Translations under genes and position numbers: made by a program | Part shown: one piece after another, positions 1 through 10,394 of the stretch | Layout of the letters: the number at the start of each line of letters is the position of its first letter | How positions within the stretch are numbered: position 1 is the first letter of the stretch | Assembly (NCBI GenBank): GCA_013368325.1 | Contig: JAACJK010000112.1 | Span: 310,001 to 374,000, forward strand | DNA length: 64,000 nt | DNA from: Ephemerocybe angulata | Taxonomy: Eukaryota; Basidiomycota; Agaricomycetes; Agaricales; Psathyrellaceae | Direction: 5' to 3' | Notes under the pieces: model-generated | The model's database searches: none | What the model was told of the DNA's origin: nothing | Seen by the model: the letters and a program-made list of their open reading frames with translations, nothing else

Positions 1-183
1 CACCTTTAGAACATCACCAATATGGGCACATTGCACCCTGACTCAGGGGGGCATGGGCAGAGTTGTGAATGACTTTAGCATTCCTGCATTTAGTTCTATC
101 CTCATCTCTTTAACTTTCCAGTACCTTAAAATTATTGGGACATGCGGAATTCAGGATGCAGTACACATCATGAGGGGGTGGTT

Positions 184-312
184 TACAACCCTAACCTTAT
201 CATCCAGAAACACAGGTGCACAGGAGTTCTCCAGTAGAAGTGTGCCTTCAATACTTAGGCATCTGAGCAGCTTAATTCATGGATTGCTGGTTACGAGCAG
301 ATTAAAATTTAA
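184..312 (+). pseudogene. Relic of KDZ-associated CxC-type cysteine-cluster gene
   Basis: The frame beginning at 184 reads NPNLIIQ, then GVLQ, then ASEQLNSWIAGYEQI. This matches the central part of the intact-looking gene at 32847-33383, which has NPNLVIQ, GVLQW and ASEQLNSWIAGYEQI. Two nonsense codons interrupt it: TAG where the other copy has TGG (after GVLQ) and TAG where it has CAG (before ASEQ). Both are single C-to-T or G-to-A changes. The copy lies on the plus strand and stops just before a transposon end at 342. It is a dead fragment; what lay to its left is outside the window. The family assignment is from recalled patterns of Agaricomycete KDZ-associated proteins. Confidence 0.55.
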
Positions 313-341
313 AGTACATGACTATTGCTACTTTTTATTGA

Positions 342-397
342 GGACTTTGCACTGCCCCATTATTCCTATAGGAGTTCAGTACACTGGAATTCCTCCC
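342..397 (-). repeat. Truncated right end of the copy A/B/C TIR element
   Basis: Reads GGACTTTGCACTGCCCC and then CTATAGGAGTTCAGTACACT, nearly the same as 739-795, the right terminus of copy A. It is only about 56 bp long and is followed by unrelated sequence, so it is a broken end. It marks an older insertion whose body is lost. Confidence 0.6.
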
Positions 398-401
398 ACA
401 A

Positions 402-735
402 GCTGTAATGCTTCGACCAGCATCAGCACAGGCCATTGCGAAGAGCGAACCTATCCCTTGCAACCCACAGGCTCTTAACAGGGTGGCACAATTGTACCCC
501 CTTGTGCAGAGGCTTGGCTCTACTCCAGTGAATGCTAGTTCAACAGCCAGCATTTTGATGAAAGATATCAAGGTGATTGATGTAGAGGAGCTTGATGGAA
601 AGAAATTTCTTCGATATGTTGATCCCTCCTGGGCACCATCACTATACTGTGACCTCTTCACTGAGGATTTGATTTCTAGGTTCTTGGAGAAGACTGACTC
701 TAACATGCGGAATTCAGGATGCAGGTACTGCAGTA
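402..735 (+). pseudogene. Unrecognised gene fragment, duplicated at 8950-9120
   Basis: An open frame from the ATG at 408 runs about 110 codons with ordinary composition (includes MKDIKVIDVEELDG and FLRYVDPSWAPSLYCDLF) and then reads into transposon sequence. Its first 170 bases recur, diverged, at 8950-9120 with the same start ATGCTTCGAC. It is flanked on both sides by ends of the same TIR element (342-397 and 739). I do not recognise the product. Either a host gene fragment was captured and copied by these elements, or both are remains of a larger element gene. Confidence 0.35.
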
Positions 736-738
736 CGA

Positions 739-1456
739 GGACTTCACACTGCCCCATTATTCCTGTAGGAGTTCAGTACACTGGAATTCCTCCAGGTCAA
801 CTAGAAAGTTCAGCAGGACAGTTCCTATAGAACAGTTCTACAGGACACCAGCAAGATATGAGAAAAACATGAAGGTATTTTTACATAAATGGATAGCCAT
901 CATAATTTGATGCTGATATCATCAAAAACTTACCTAATATTTGAAGGAATGGTGCCAAAAAATGCAAAATACTTTCCGAACATCGAGTTTTGAGATAAAA
1001 ATAGACTATGTGCAGATTATAATTTCTGCAGTGGGCTGAGTTCTGAAACATGAGTATAAGAATATTATGAAAGACAATGTCTATAATAGGAAAAATGATG
1101 AAAAAGACATCGCAATGATTAGTCAGCCTGTATGAGAAGCATCAAATGAAATAAACGAATAAAGCTTTGTATCAATCACCATCGGTTCAGCAAGAGTTCA
1201 CTGGAAGTCCAGTGAAATATCAGTGGATTTCTACTGAACTCCTACTGAACATACTGAACTGAACTGAACATTCTGGATTCCTGTAGGAATTCCAGCAGAA
1301 GTCCAGTGGAAGTTCACTGAACTTCCACTGAACTTCCGCCAGACTTTGTTTCATAAAATCACTTTTGGCAAAAGTTCACTGGAATTCATTATTCCACTGG
1401 AAGTTCACCAGTCCTACAGGAGTCCTACAGGAATCCTGGGGGAGTGTGAAGTACAG
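739..1456 (-). mobile_element. Non-autonomous TIR transposon, copy A (KDZ-like ends)
   Basis: Read on the minus strand it starts CTGTACTTCACACTCCCCC (1456 downwards) and ends against GGACTTCACACTGCCCC at 739. Both ends are rich in short degenerate repeats of the type ACTGGAATTCC and AGTTCAGT. The AT-rich core (about 860-1190) is the reverse complement of the core of copy B at 4270-5109. It has no coding capacity. It interrupts the conserved gene at 1457-1898. The TIR resembles that of the CxC-gene element at 32278-33974, so a KDZ transposase is the likely source of mobility (inference). No convincing target duplication is seen. Confidence 0.7.
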
Positions 1457-1898
1457 CATGGTCGTCGAGGTAGTTTCGGGTCACCTGCGAAGATATCTGC
1501 TGATTCTTGCAGGCATGAAGTGCTTTCTGGAACTCGAAGAGAGAGGTGAAGCCTACAAGAATGAGATTTCGGCGCTGTATCCGCTGACGACTTCACGTAC
1601 CTGCTGCTTGAACGGCTGCCAGGACAGACCGTACACCATCCTCCTCCCTTTTCCTTTCTGCTTCCTCTCGCATTCGCTTTTCGTTTTCACGCTTCTCCGA
1701 AAGCTTCTCCTGGTATGCTGCACTCGCAATGGCCTGCTCTTCTGCAGTTATGGTCTTGAATACTCGTCGTTTCTTGGTGGTGTGAGGCACGCCGGGGGTG
1801 TACATGGCCTGGATCTGGAGCCCGCCGTCGTTTTCTTTCGCTGACTTTCGCTTAGAGCGAGCCGAAACAGCGGGTAGTGCGTTGGGAGGTAAATCCAT
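1457..1898 (-). pseudogene. 5' part of a conserved hypothetical gene cut by copy A
   Basis: Minus-strand ATG at 1898. Exon 1 (1898-1601) encodes a basic, Lys/Glu-rich N-terminus with MDLPPNALPAVSARSKRK and later a charged probable coiled coil around EKLSEKRENEKRMREEAE. A 48-bp intron at 1553-1600 has a GTACGT donor and a TTGTAG acceptor. Exon 2 (1552-1457) continues in frame with GFTSLFEFQKALHACKNQQ and SSQVTRNYLDDHA, then runs straight into the terminus of transposon copy A. The splice sites and frame are intact, so the gene was good until the insertion. I recall similar N-termini in Agaricomycete hypothetical proteins but know no function. Confidence 0.6.
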
Positions 1899-2295
1899 TG
1901 TATTTGAAGGCCGTAGTGGAGAGGTAGTGAGAGTACAAGAAACAACGCGACGCGCCGTGGTTGGAAATGGGCACCATCAAATCCCCGTATGGAAGGCGGC
2001 TGAGTTTAAACTTACACTGTGCTCGCGCCTGATGAAGTTCCTCCAGTCTCCTTAGGGTCAATTCCTGTTACACTCTACCTAAATACCGACCTAAGGAGAG
2101 TGGTTCGAGTCTATAGAAGCTCATGTAGGGTAGTATTGTAGGGAATGCCTGTTCACGCAACATACACCAAAACCTTTTTGTCTACCAAGATCAAGGGTGC
2201 GAAGTTGGGTAGAGGAAGAAGGGATGATGAGCATGGAATAGGCAGCTATGCACCTATCGCCTATGAGAAAATACTTTTTTTTAATAGGGTATGGC
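1899..2295. other. Gene-poor flank, possible promoter of the truncated gene
   Basis: No supportable gene. Immediately upstream (minus strand) of the ATG at 1898 is a pyrimidine-rich stretch, common near fungal transcription starts. Nothing else is recognised. Confidence 0.3.
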
Positions 2296-2715
2296 TCACC
2301 ATTCGAGGAGATCGTGCTTTTCCTTTCCCATTGCTTTGATCTCTCGGTTTCCTCGAATCAATCTCATCTTAGTAGACTTGATCAACTTTAGAAAGGTACA
2401 AGGGTAGGCAAGGTCAAGCTCAGATTTGATTGCTTCAAACTCATTGTAGATGTCTGTAAGAGTTTGAGCAGTCCCTGTGAATAAGCGCCCGAGGGTTTGG
2501 GGAATATGGGCAAGGGGCGAGTCCAGGTGCTTAACAGGGGAGAACAGGGCAAGAACAACGAGATCATCAATAAAGATAGCACTCTTGGAAGTGCAGGGGG
2601 GAAGGTTTTGAGGGGTGTCTACAATTGCATATGCCATTGAGCGGAGAGTTGGGGGAGAGGGGAAGGGGTGGAGGGACAGGAAGGAGCTTCCCGATATGGA
2701 CTGATGCCCCATCAA
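2296..2715 (-). CDS. Hypothetical protein fragment
   Basis: A 139-codon minus-strand frame with plausible protein composition. The N-terminus is low in complexity. A more protein-like stretch follows, with YNEFEAIKSELDLAYP and KLIKSTKMRLIRGNREI, which could form amphipathic helices. No motif is recognised and no intron is clear. It lies among gene relics between two copies of the same TIR element, so it may be a decayed exon. The start is arbitrary. Confidence 0.22.
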   Translation of the reverse strand: MMGHQSISGSSFLSLHPFPSPPTLRSMAYAIVDTPQNLPPCTSKSAIFIDDLVVLALFSPVKHLDSPLAHIPQTLGRLFTGTAQTLTDIYNEFEAIKSELDLAYPCTFLKLIKSTKMRLIRGNREIKAMGKEKHDLLEW

Positions 2716-2817
2716 CCTGCCCTCAACTGACCTGCTGGCAACAAAGAGTCAGTCTGGTTCATTTGGTTTTTCTTTCTGACCGTCACTAACCAAGGACTGT
2801 ATAACTAGTGGAACCCC

Positions 2818-4146
2818 ATGGAGTGTAGTCCCCAAGACCAGTCTATGCTACCTGGACAGAATAGTAGACCACCCAACACTGTAAAGTCTCTGGGCCTATA
2901 CTTACCCCTAAATATAGGCGCCCAGATCACCTCAGTGACGGAACCAAATGACTCTGGCTTGCCTATATCCAACCTACCCCCTATTACAGCTGGTGCTTCT
3001 GTGGCTTTTCACCACCGTAACGGTGCTCTATTCAGTGAGTTTCTTTCCCATTGATACTATTTAAAGTGTTGATTTTCTTTCAGAAGCAGCTGTTGATTGC
3101 TTGACCCCACATTGGAGTACCACGCCAATTGCTAAAGCCTATCCCGTATGAAGACACTGACTACCATTATTCTGAGGAAGAGCTTTCAAAGGTGCCTGCC
3201 CCTGCTCGCACTGTTATCGAGCTGTATCCTGCGCAGAAGGATGTGCCAGAGGGGCTGTATACCCCACAGGCCAAAACTTACACGATCAAGAAGACTCGCC
3301 AGTATCTCCGAGGGTTCATGCAAGCAGCACCATGGACAACAGATGAGCGGGATACTGGGCAAGTGAAGATGTCACACCTTATCACCCTGAAGAGTGTTGC
3401 TCCTATCGTCAACGAGGTCACTCAGTGCTACGAACCCCAGCCTATTGCTGGGATGGTCCAAATGCCCCCTGGCATGCCTTGTGTGCACCTTATAGATGGT
3501 GACGAAGATAAGCCTCACACAGTGGGTGCAGTTCACACTCTGGACTCTATCCAGGATTGCTTTTTCGATATGTACGACTGTGCCAACGAGCTATGCACTG
3601 CTCTGGCCGTTGAGAGCTTTGGTTCAGTTCCTGATGAGTTTGGGAATAAGAAGATCCCAGCCCTCTTTGACATGAACAGGCTCAAGACAAACAATTGTAC
3701 CAGTCCAACCAAGACACCTGCTGACCCCTCCCCCAATCTGAGTCCCGCACCTCCTGCCAGTTCCAATATCTCTGCCGATCCCTCTCTTGCTCCTTCCTCC
3801 ACTCCAAGTGCTCGACCCACTCAACCGGCCCTGTGCGATGGCTCTTACAGTCTTGGGGGAACCGTAATGAAAGGCGAGGGTCAGGGATTCTCGCTCCCTG
3901 CAGCTCAGGCAGCAACAAAGGAATCCAGAGAGAAGATTGGAAAGATTGTCACTATCCTCAATGAACTCTATGATATGAACATCAAGATGTCACTGCCAAA
4001 AGCTGAGTATACCTTAGGTAACTGGCATGCAAGGGCAAGTCTGTTTTTGCCGCTACTGATTTCGCATTAACTAACCTGCTCTTAAAGGCGAACAACATCA
4101 TGACAACTGGCGGACTGAAGGGGTGCTGTACCAGCATCCAGTTTAA
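2818..4146 (+). pseudogene. Three-exon hypothetical gene with a frameshift
   Basis: Exon 1 starts at ATG 2818 and ends at 3034. A 49-bp intron (3035-3083) has GTGAGT and TTTCAG. Exon 2 continues as AAVDCLTPHWSTTPIAK but leaves frame near 3131-3134 (GCTAAAGCC, one A too many); one base less restores a frame open to 4017 with KPIPYEDTDYHYSEEE. Exon 2 contains a Pro/Ser/Thr-rich linker (about 3700-3830) and a C-terminal helix around KIGKIVTILNELYDMNI. A further GT-AG intron (4018-4087) joins to GEQHHDNWRTEGVLYQHPV and TAA at 4144. No domain is recognised. Copy B of the TIR element lies 123 bp downstream. The single-base lesion suggests a recent pseudogene, or a missed extra intron. Confidence 0.45.
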
Positions 4147-4269
4147 CATGGCATCAGTTGGAAAGTCACTCGAAGCTTCTCTAAAGTCGCAAGGGACCCT
4201 GCATTGTGACAACAAGGACTGTATCTGCCACTGGACTAGCTTCTTCTTGTTACTGAACATTCCTCCTGG

Positions 4270-5109
4270 CTGTACTTCACACTCCTCCAGAATTCCTGTA
4301 GGACTCCTGTAGGACTGGTGAACTTCCAGTGGAATTCCAGTGAACTTTTGCCAAAAGTGATTTTATAAAACAAAGTCTGGTGGAAGTTCAGTGAACTTCC
4401 ACTGAACTTCTACCGGACTTCTGCTGGAATTCCTACAGGAATCCAAAATGTTCAGTTCAGTTCAGTATGTTCAGTAGGAGTTCAGTAGAAGTCTACTGAT
4501 ATTTCACTGGACTTCCAGTAAACTCTTGCTGAACAGATGGTGGATCAAAGCTTTATTCATTTATTTCATTTGATGCTTCTCATACAGGCTGACTAATCAT
4601 TGCCACAAGTCTTTTTCATCATTTTTTCTGTTATAGACATTGTCTTTCATAATGTCACACTCATGTTTCAGAACTCAGCCCATTGCAGAAATTATCTCAA
4701 AACTCGATGTTCGGAAAGTATTTTGCATTTTTTGGCACCATTTATTGAAATATTATGTAAGTTTTTGATGATATCAGCATCAAATCATGATGGCTATCTA
4801 TTTATGTAAAAACACCTTCATGTTTTTCTCATGCCTTGCTGGTGTCCTGTAGAACTGTTCTATAGGAACTGTCCTGCTGAACTTTCCAGTTGACCAGGAG
4901 GAATTCCAGTATGCTGAACTCCTACTGAACCATGCTTTGGCTGATACTGAACTCCTCCTGAACTGAACTGAACTCTGGTGGAAAATCAGAACTCAAAATT
5001 TGGCAGGAGAGTTCAGTGGAATTCCAGTGGAAGTTCAGAAAGTTCACTGGAATTTCACTGGAATTCCTACTGAACTCCTACAGGAATAATGGGGCAGTGC
5101 ATGAAGTGC
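4270..5109 (+). mobile_element. Non-autonomous TIR transposon, copy B (840 bp)
   Basis: Left end CTGTACTTCACACTCC; right end reads GGGGCAGTGCATGAAGTGC. The arms consist of tens of short CAGTGGAA/TTCCACTG units, and the core (about 4540-4840) is AT-rich, including TTTTGGCACC. It is the most complete member of the family and serves as reference for copies A (inverted) and C. There is no ORF beyond chance. I cannot find a target duplication, so one end may have been altered. Probably mobilised in trans by a KDZ-type transposase because its termini match those of the element at 32278-33974. Confidence 0.7.
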
Positions 5110-5645
5110 TACGTGTCTGGCATGCCAGAGTTGCGACTGGATCTCAATAACAAAGTCATGTTTGAAAGCACCAGACAAAGTGAGCTTCTTCATCCCTACC
5201 TTCCATGGGAGATTTGACCTTTGTTCTCTCTAGACTCCAGTTGCTTGAGAAAAGGATCTCGAAAAGGTGAGTAACCCTGGAATGTCAATAAGGTCATCAC
5301 TGAGGCGCTCTCCAGGCGAACAACAATACAATTACCATAATCAAGCCAGACCCAGACAACGAAACCATGGGCTGAGCTCAACGAAGCCATTGCCACTTCT
5401 TGAAATATTGGGTCTGACAAACTATAGTCGAATGATACTATGTACAAGCATCTCCTGTTCCTTTTCATCTCCTTTACAAATAAGGTTCATTTGCACTCCT
5501 TGGCACATAGCAATATCCTAACTCTGGTTCTAGAATGAAACCTCTTCTCGGCCAGTCATTGACACATTTTTCTTCAGAGCGACTGCCATGATTCCACCTT
5601 CTTACAAATTAGTGGTAATGTTGGAGAACACTGTCCCTGCTATTG
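5110..5645. other. Gene-poor stretch with possible decayed upstream exons
   Basis: Short open stretches occur (for example 5117-5210 on the plus strand) and may be eroded upstream exons of the gene at 5646-6101, but splice sites and frames are not convincing. Confidence 0.2.
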
Positions 5646-6101
5646 CCTGAGAGAATCAAAGATAGACACAATCTCAGAGATTATTGACTACATGGCTATT
5701 GTTGCAGAAAAGCATCTTGCAGGTGTGTTAGTTTCCGTTAGTTTCCTTTGCTGCTCCCACATTGTTAACTTCAAGTTGCAGAGTTCTACATTCGCTTTTC
5801 CCCAATGCTGAATGAGGCCTCTGTAATGAAATGGTGGTATTTTTTGTAGTTGAAGCTAAGTCTGCTGCCAACACTGGCCTTCTTGAAGACCGCCTCTCCC
5901 AAGTCGTTCTTGAACTCATCACCTTTGCAAAAAGACTTGAGTAAGTCATGTATTCATTTGGTTTCCCTATACTGCTCATGACTTGCGGTTAGCAAATCTC
6001 ACATTTGTGGTGCGCTCACCACTGGGACCAAATGGCACTTTGTTGTAGTAGACATCAACACTGGAAGTCTGGAGAGAATGAAGGCCAAATCTCCCACATA
6101 A
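5646..6101 (+). pseudogene. Restriction-endonuclease-fold-like gene, 3' part
   Basis: Three exons join in frame. Exon 1 ends at 5722 with IDTISEIIDYMAIVAEKHLA. Intron 5723-5849 has GTGTGT and TTGTAG. Exon 2 reads VEAKSAANTGLLEDRLSQ and VVLELITFAKRL. Intron 5941-5992 has GTAAGT and GGTTAG. Exon 3 reads ICGALTTGTKWHFVVVDI and ends with TAA at 6099. The order Asp, then Glu-x-Lys, then a Gln-containing helix and a (G)ALTxGxxW strand resembles the PD-(D/E)xK nuclease-like fold common in large Agaricomycete hypothetical families. The 5' end is missing or unrecognisable, so I treat it as a remnant. The function of these fungal families is not settled. Confidence 0.42.
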
Positions 6102-8121
6102 GGGAGGGATGAAGGACCTATTGAAATAATGATGGTGCTAAGTATTTGGCTTCAGAGGTGATCGATACACTACTTAGTAGAGCATCCTTTGCTTATTTTG
6201 GGAGCCCCCTCAGTCCGAGTCTCATTCAAACTCACACAGAGTTCATTGAAAGTCTCGCTCTTGAATGTGCCAGCATCCCCAGTTTTTTTGCCCAATAGCT
6301 TGGGGAGTTTTGCAACATTGGCCAGCAACAACCTTTGGTATAGGCATTTCAAAAAGAATGGGGGAGAATGAGCGAAAACTGAGGGAGGAACACATTCCTT
6401 TTATCGCGATGGTGGTGGTAATGAGCATGACATGCGATGCGGCGCCGGCGGGGCAGAAATGTCATGCTTAGTCAAGGCTTGGTCACACCTCATGGGTGCA
6501 TTGAAAGCCAGCTTCAGGTATCTGAATGGGGCCTTACTCCTGAGGAAGGGCTCAGGCCTAAATAGACTAGGAGTTAATAGGAAACATATATAAAGAGGCC
6601 TGTTACCTACTATTTAGGACACATTTCTGCTCCTGCTGCACTTCCAACTTGAACAATGCCAGGAACCAGCTGCTCAACAGCTACCAGTCAGTCCATCACT
6701 GCTTACAAAGGAAAACAGCATGGGGTTCAAAACTGCTACAGGTTGGCATGATGGCTGGGTAAATTACTTTGATTGTCAGCGCAATATTGATCATAACGAA
6801 AGCCGGTACAATAGACCAATTGAGGAGATGCTCCAAACTAGCTTGAAAAGAGAGCCGGGAACATGGGCTTCTATGTCCAACCCCAGTGCTCTCCCACCGA
6901 TGATTCTTCTGCTTACACAGCTGTCGACTTTGTTATGAAGACTTCTGCCCCAATGTCCTTTTTCTCAAAATTAAAGATGTCAGCTTTTAAAACCTGTTCC
7001 TGGTAACAGGTGCTGTTCATCCTGCCCACTTTCCTCTAGGATACTTCAGCATCACCAAAGGCTCCTTTATTCCATGCATAATGCATCCCAGACTATAACA
7101 TGCACCACCAATTGCTTGAAGGTGGGAATAACACACTCGTTAAGTAATTCCTTCCCCTCATTTTTGTTACATAGATATGGTAGCGCTGAGCACCCAGATA
7201 GATATAGGTCTCAGTCTCATCTGACCATATAACCTTTGCCATCGCCATACCTCAAAAAACCCTTTACCTACTCTACTCTTGCCTTTTCTGGTCATTGGTA
7301 AGTCACTGGGAGCACCACAACATTTCCTGTGTAAATAAGTTAATAAATAAGTTGAATATTGTATATCATATTTCTGCTGAAAAAATAATGAAAATTGTAA
7401 TTTATTATTGTTGCTAGAATATTTTCTGCATGTATTTTATATATTCTCAACCTACTTAAGGAGAATAATTTACCTGTATAGAAATCAACTACTTGGACAC
7501 CAAAACCAGTGACCATCTGGACCTCAGGCACTAGACTCTACAGATTATTGGACAGAATTCCACAGCTTCAATGACTCAATCTTGGCAGGTTTCTGCCCCT
7601 CAACACATGGGATTCAAACTCAACTATTACCTTCTCAGCCCTCCAGACACTAACTTTCCATGACATGGTTGGCAGTACTCAGCCCTCCAGACACTGACTT
7701 TCTATGACATGGTTGGCAGTATCGGGCAATCATACCAAGATTCCTGAAACAGCAATACTTGAATTGAAATCTGTTCACACTGGCTTGGCTCGAGAATACG
7801 ACAACATGATATCAAATCTCAGTACATGTTAGACAAGCAGAATGCAGAGGGCCATCTAAGCACTTTCTATTGGGGTCCTGGTCATCAAACGGACAGTCCC
7901 TATGAGAAAACGGATGGTAGGCAGGGATGGCATCAGTTGGCAGCGCACTGGGTGTTTCGAGAGTGGATAATCTCAAGCCTTGCACAATCCCAATCCAGCT
8001 ACCTGGATGACCATATAGTCGACTGCTTCGACAAAACCACCAAGCTGCGCTTCCGCAACGCCCAAGAACCCCAATACATCCAATTCAGCAGCACGCGCGA
8101 CAACGACAAGGAATGCAACAT
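6102..8121. other. No convincing gene; possible promoter and short ORF
   Basis: A TATA-like CATATATAAAG near 6588 precedes an ATG at 6656 opening only about 31 codons (MPGTSCSTATSQS), then a stop; this may be a remnant first exon. A direct repeat of about 45 bp (the unit with CAGCCCTCCAGACACT) occurs near 7636 and 7678. The interval 7330-7460 is very AT-rich. Nothing else is supported. Confidence 0.25.
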
Positions 8122-8560
8122 TCACACATGTTGGGTGACGAGTACGCGCCGCTGGAGGTCGATCGTGTTTTGGATCTCATGCAAGAATATTTCAATCTGG
8201 TTGGATTTGCTGTTGAACATGCACGGATCACGAAACTTGGGCACTCCGGAGCCCGAACCCGAGCTCAGGTGGGTGCTTGCAAGACGATCGACCATGGACT
8301 GCATGATGGCAGTAGTGGCGGCCATCATATGGTGCTGATGCTGGGCAAAGTTGTCCATGTTTTGACCGAGGGCGTAAATGCTGCATCAAAGTGTTTGTCG
8401 GTCGTCAGACATGGGAATGTCGGTGAACTTGGTTCCGAGAGGCGAGACATCGGGGAAGGCAGGGTGCTGAGCAGACTGAGGATCTTCATGAGGGTTGAGA
8501 GAAGGATATTGAAGGTTGTTGGGGTCATCGTTAACGTGAGACATTTCGGGCATTATTGGT
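8122..8560 (-). pseudogene. Ty3/gypsy gag-like fragment
   Basis: Minus-strand frames read, from about 8560 down, a Pro/Ser-rich leader (LQYPSLNPHEDPQSAQ), a stop at about 8390, then NFAQHQHHMMAATTAIMQ, VPKFRDPCMFNSKSNQIE and FLHEIQNTIDLQRRVL. The phrase in which a surface-exposed Pro-x-Phe segment is followed by FLHEIQNTIDLQR is typical of the start of the gypsy-type capsid region in basidiomycetes. The frame is lost before the rest of the capsid. No LTRs were found around it. The family call is from recall. Confidence 0.35.
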
Positions 8561-8585
8561 TGTCAAGGTTGTTGAAAGATGTGAG

Positions 8586-9295
8586 TGCTAGCCATTAAGC
8601 TATCTAGTTTTATATATCTTATCTTGTAAATAGGCTATATTCTATAGCCTATCCTATTTTTAGATTGCAAACTCGCTTAAAAGGCATCTGGACAAGCTCC
8701 TGCTCCATGCCCTTGAAAGAGAGTGAGGGCCGACTTGACTGGTGAGGTCATCTCTCCAGCCACCTCCAAGCAAGATGCAGAGGATACTCGCAAGGCATCT
8801 GAACATGCACTACCTGACAATATTGGCCCTGCAACTTCCGCTTCCAAATTCAACACTAGAGTCTATGTCCATTCCCCGTGTTCAACAAAGGCAGGCATTA
8901 GATCAAAGCCCCATGGCCATGCCACAGCAGATAGCACTGAGTGAGGTATGCGAGCTGTAATGCTTCGACTAGTATCAGTACAGGCCATTGCAAAAAGTGA
9001 ACCTATCTCTTGCACCCTACTGCAGGCACTTAACAGGGTGGCACAATCATACTCCTATGCATAGAAGCACTCTACTCCAGTGAATGCAAATTCAGCAGCC
9101 AATGTTTTGTTGAAAGATATGATGCCAGATGAATTCTAGGACAAAGTTGTAGAGGAACTCAGTAGAATAAATTCTTTTCTGCCTAGAAATGATTTTGCAG
9201 ATTGTTAGACTAATTTTAAACTAATTGCTTAGTTATTTTATAGCATCAACACTACAAAACAATGATAACATTATTATATAATAAAAATGATCTTG
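8586..9295 (-). mobile_element. Diverged, interrupted core of the 20.5-kb TIR element
   Basis: 8586-8690 is the reverse complement of about 20940-21035 (shared CTAAAAATAGGATA and the GCTAGCACTCAC region), and 9170-9290 is the reverse complement of about 20815-20935 (shared TTATATAATA and TAGTGTTGATGCTATAAAATA). The two blocks are adjacent in the 20.5-kb copy but here are split by about 490 bp that include the gene fragment at 8948-9125. The terminal repeats are not visible. Confidence 0.5.
8948..9125 (+). pseudogene. Second copy of the gene fragment at 402-735
   Basis: Aligns with 401-570: both begin GCTGTAATGCTTCGAC and share CAGGCCATTGC, CTTAACAGGGTGGCACAAT and CTACTCCAGTGAATGC. Several substitutions and small indels break the frame here. 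It sits inside the split core of a TIR element (8586-9295), so it looks like carried or captured sequence. Confidence 0.45.
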
Positions 9296-9577
9296 AGTCC
9301 ACAATTACTCATAGTTAACTGGTCACCACAGTTTTGATGGCATCATGGGGCAATGTTCTCCTTGGCGTACGAGCATTCATTGGGCTCATTCTCCATGACC
9401 AGAGCACAGATAGATCTCTAAGTCAGCTATATAATAAAGAAGGGGTATATAATGATATCTCTATGTCTAAAACTCTGTATAACCTCCCTCGGCATCCAAG
9501 ACAGCCTGGACCCTTCAGGACATTGACAAAATGAGCTTGGGCACAGATGTGGGTGTATGTGGTCTAGCCCGAACATG

Positions 9578-10190
9578 CTATATCACCTCAATGGGTGAAA
9601 CATCTGGAGAGTTGGGTGGATGGTCCATGATGGGAATGTTGTTGTCGGTAAACCATTGCTGGGTTTGCTTACTTCGGTGACTAGCAGCGCCATCCTGCTG
9701 AAATATTGGTGCGCACCTTTTTGTCTTCATTTCTTGATAAAAAGGCTTCACATAGGGCTCAAGAACTTGTGTGATATGACACTTCATGTTCATCCCTCCT
9801 GGGTACTCAAGCACAAGCAATGGCCCTTTTTTACCCAGTGCAATGCACCCCCAAACCATGACCCTAACCAATGACTGCTTGAACCTGGGCATCAGACAGT
9901 TCTCATAGAGCAATCCTTCTCTTTTGATCTCCCAAGTAAACATAGCACGTGTTAGACCAGATTGGGTGCCTCTAGTTCCACAATGTGAATTTTGTGTACT
10001 TGTGGGCCCAAGTCAGGCACTTCAGCCTATGCTTCTTGTTGAGAAATGGCACCTTGCAGGTGACACACCAGTGATACCCTTTTTCAGCAAGAATAGAATG
10101 GACAGAGCTTGAGCTGATATAGATCGGTGCATTGAGTGCAATTTCGGCAAAGGTGTGACAGTTATGCATCACACGCCGTCTGTGTGCAGT
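9578..10190 (-). pseudogene. Tc1/mariner-type DDE transposase, degenerate
   Basis: Minus strand. The upstream piece (10190-9972) reads RRVMHNCHTFAEIA, VHSILAEKGYHW and LNKKHRLKCLTWAHKYT, the usual helix-turn-helix end and linker of Tc1-like transposases. After a frameshift near 9960 the catalytic part (9943-9578) reads VMVWGCIALGKKGPLL, FQQDGAASHRSKQTQQW and HPPNSPDVSPIEVI, containing the second catalytic Asp (QQDGA-H) and the terminal P-DxxPIE. The first catalytic Asp region is disrupted. Fungal Tc1-like elements are normally flanked by TA; I could not identify TIRs. It is a dead copy. Confidence 0.7.
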
Positions 10191-10394
10191 GCACTCCCTA
10201 CACTACGTACCTACATTCTTTGTTTCTTGTCCTTTTTCCTTGTCGAATCAACATGTATTTCCCTCGTTCCTTGCTTCATTGTTCTGAGTCCTGTCTCCAT
10301 CAGCCTTGACCCTGACAGTTTGATTCGACCATCATGCTCAGTACGCTGCATCATACATTATGCTGCTGTCTTTGGGATTAAGAAGCTCAGTTAG

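Noticed and set aside
3129..3131. TTG as the start of the 313-codon frame
   Set aside because: Nuclear fungal genes rarely start with TTG, and an upstream ATG exon with a good intron (2818-3083) leads into this region through a one-base lesion.
4270..5109. Possible 8-9-bp target duplication around copy B
   Set aside because: Flanks GGCATTCCTCCTGG-like and TACGTGTC do not match; boundaries are uncertain, so none is claimed.
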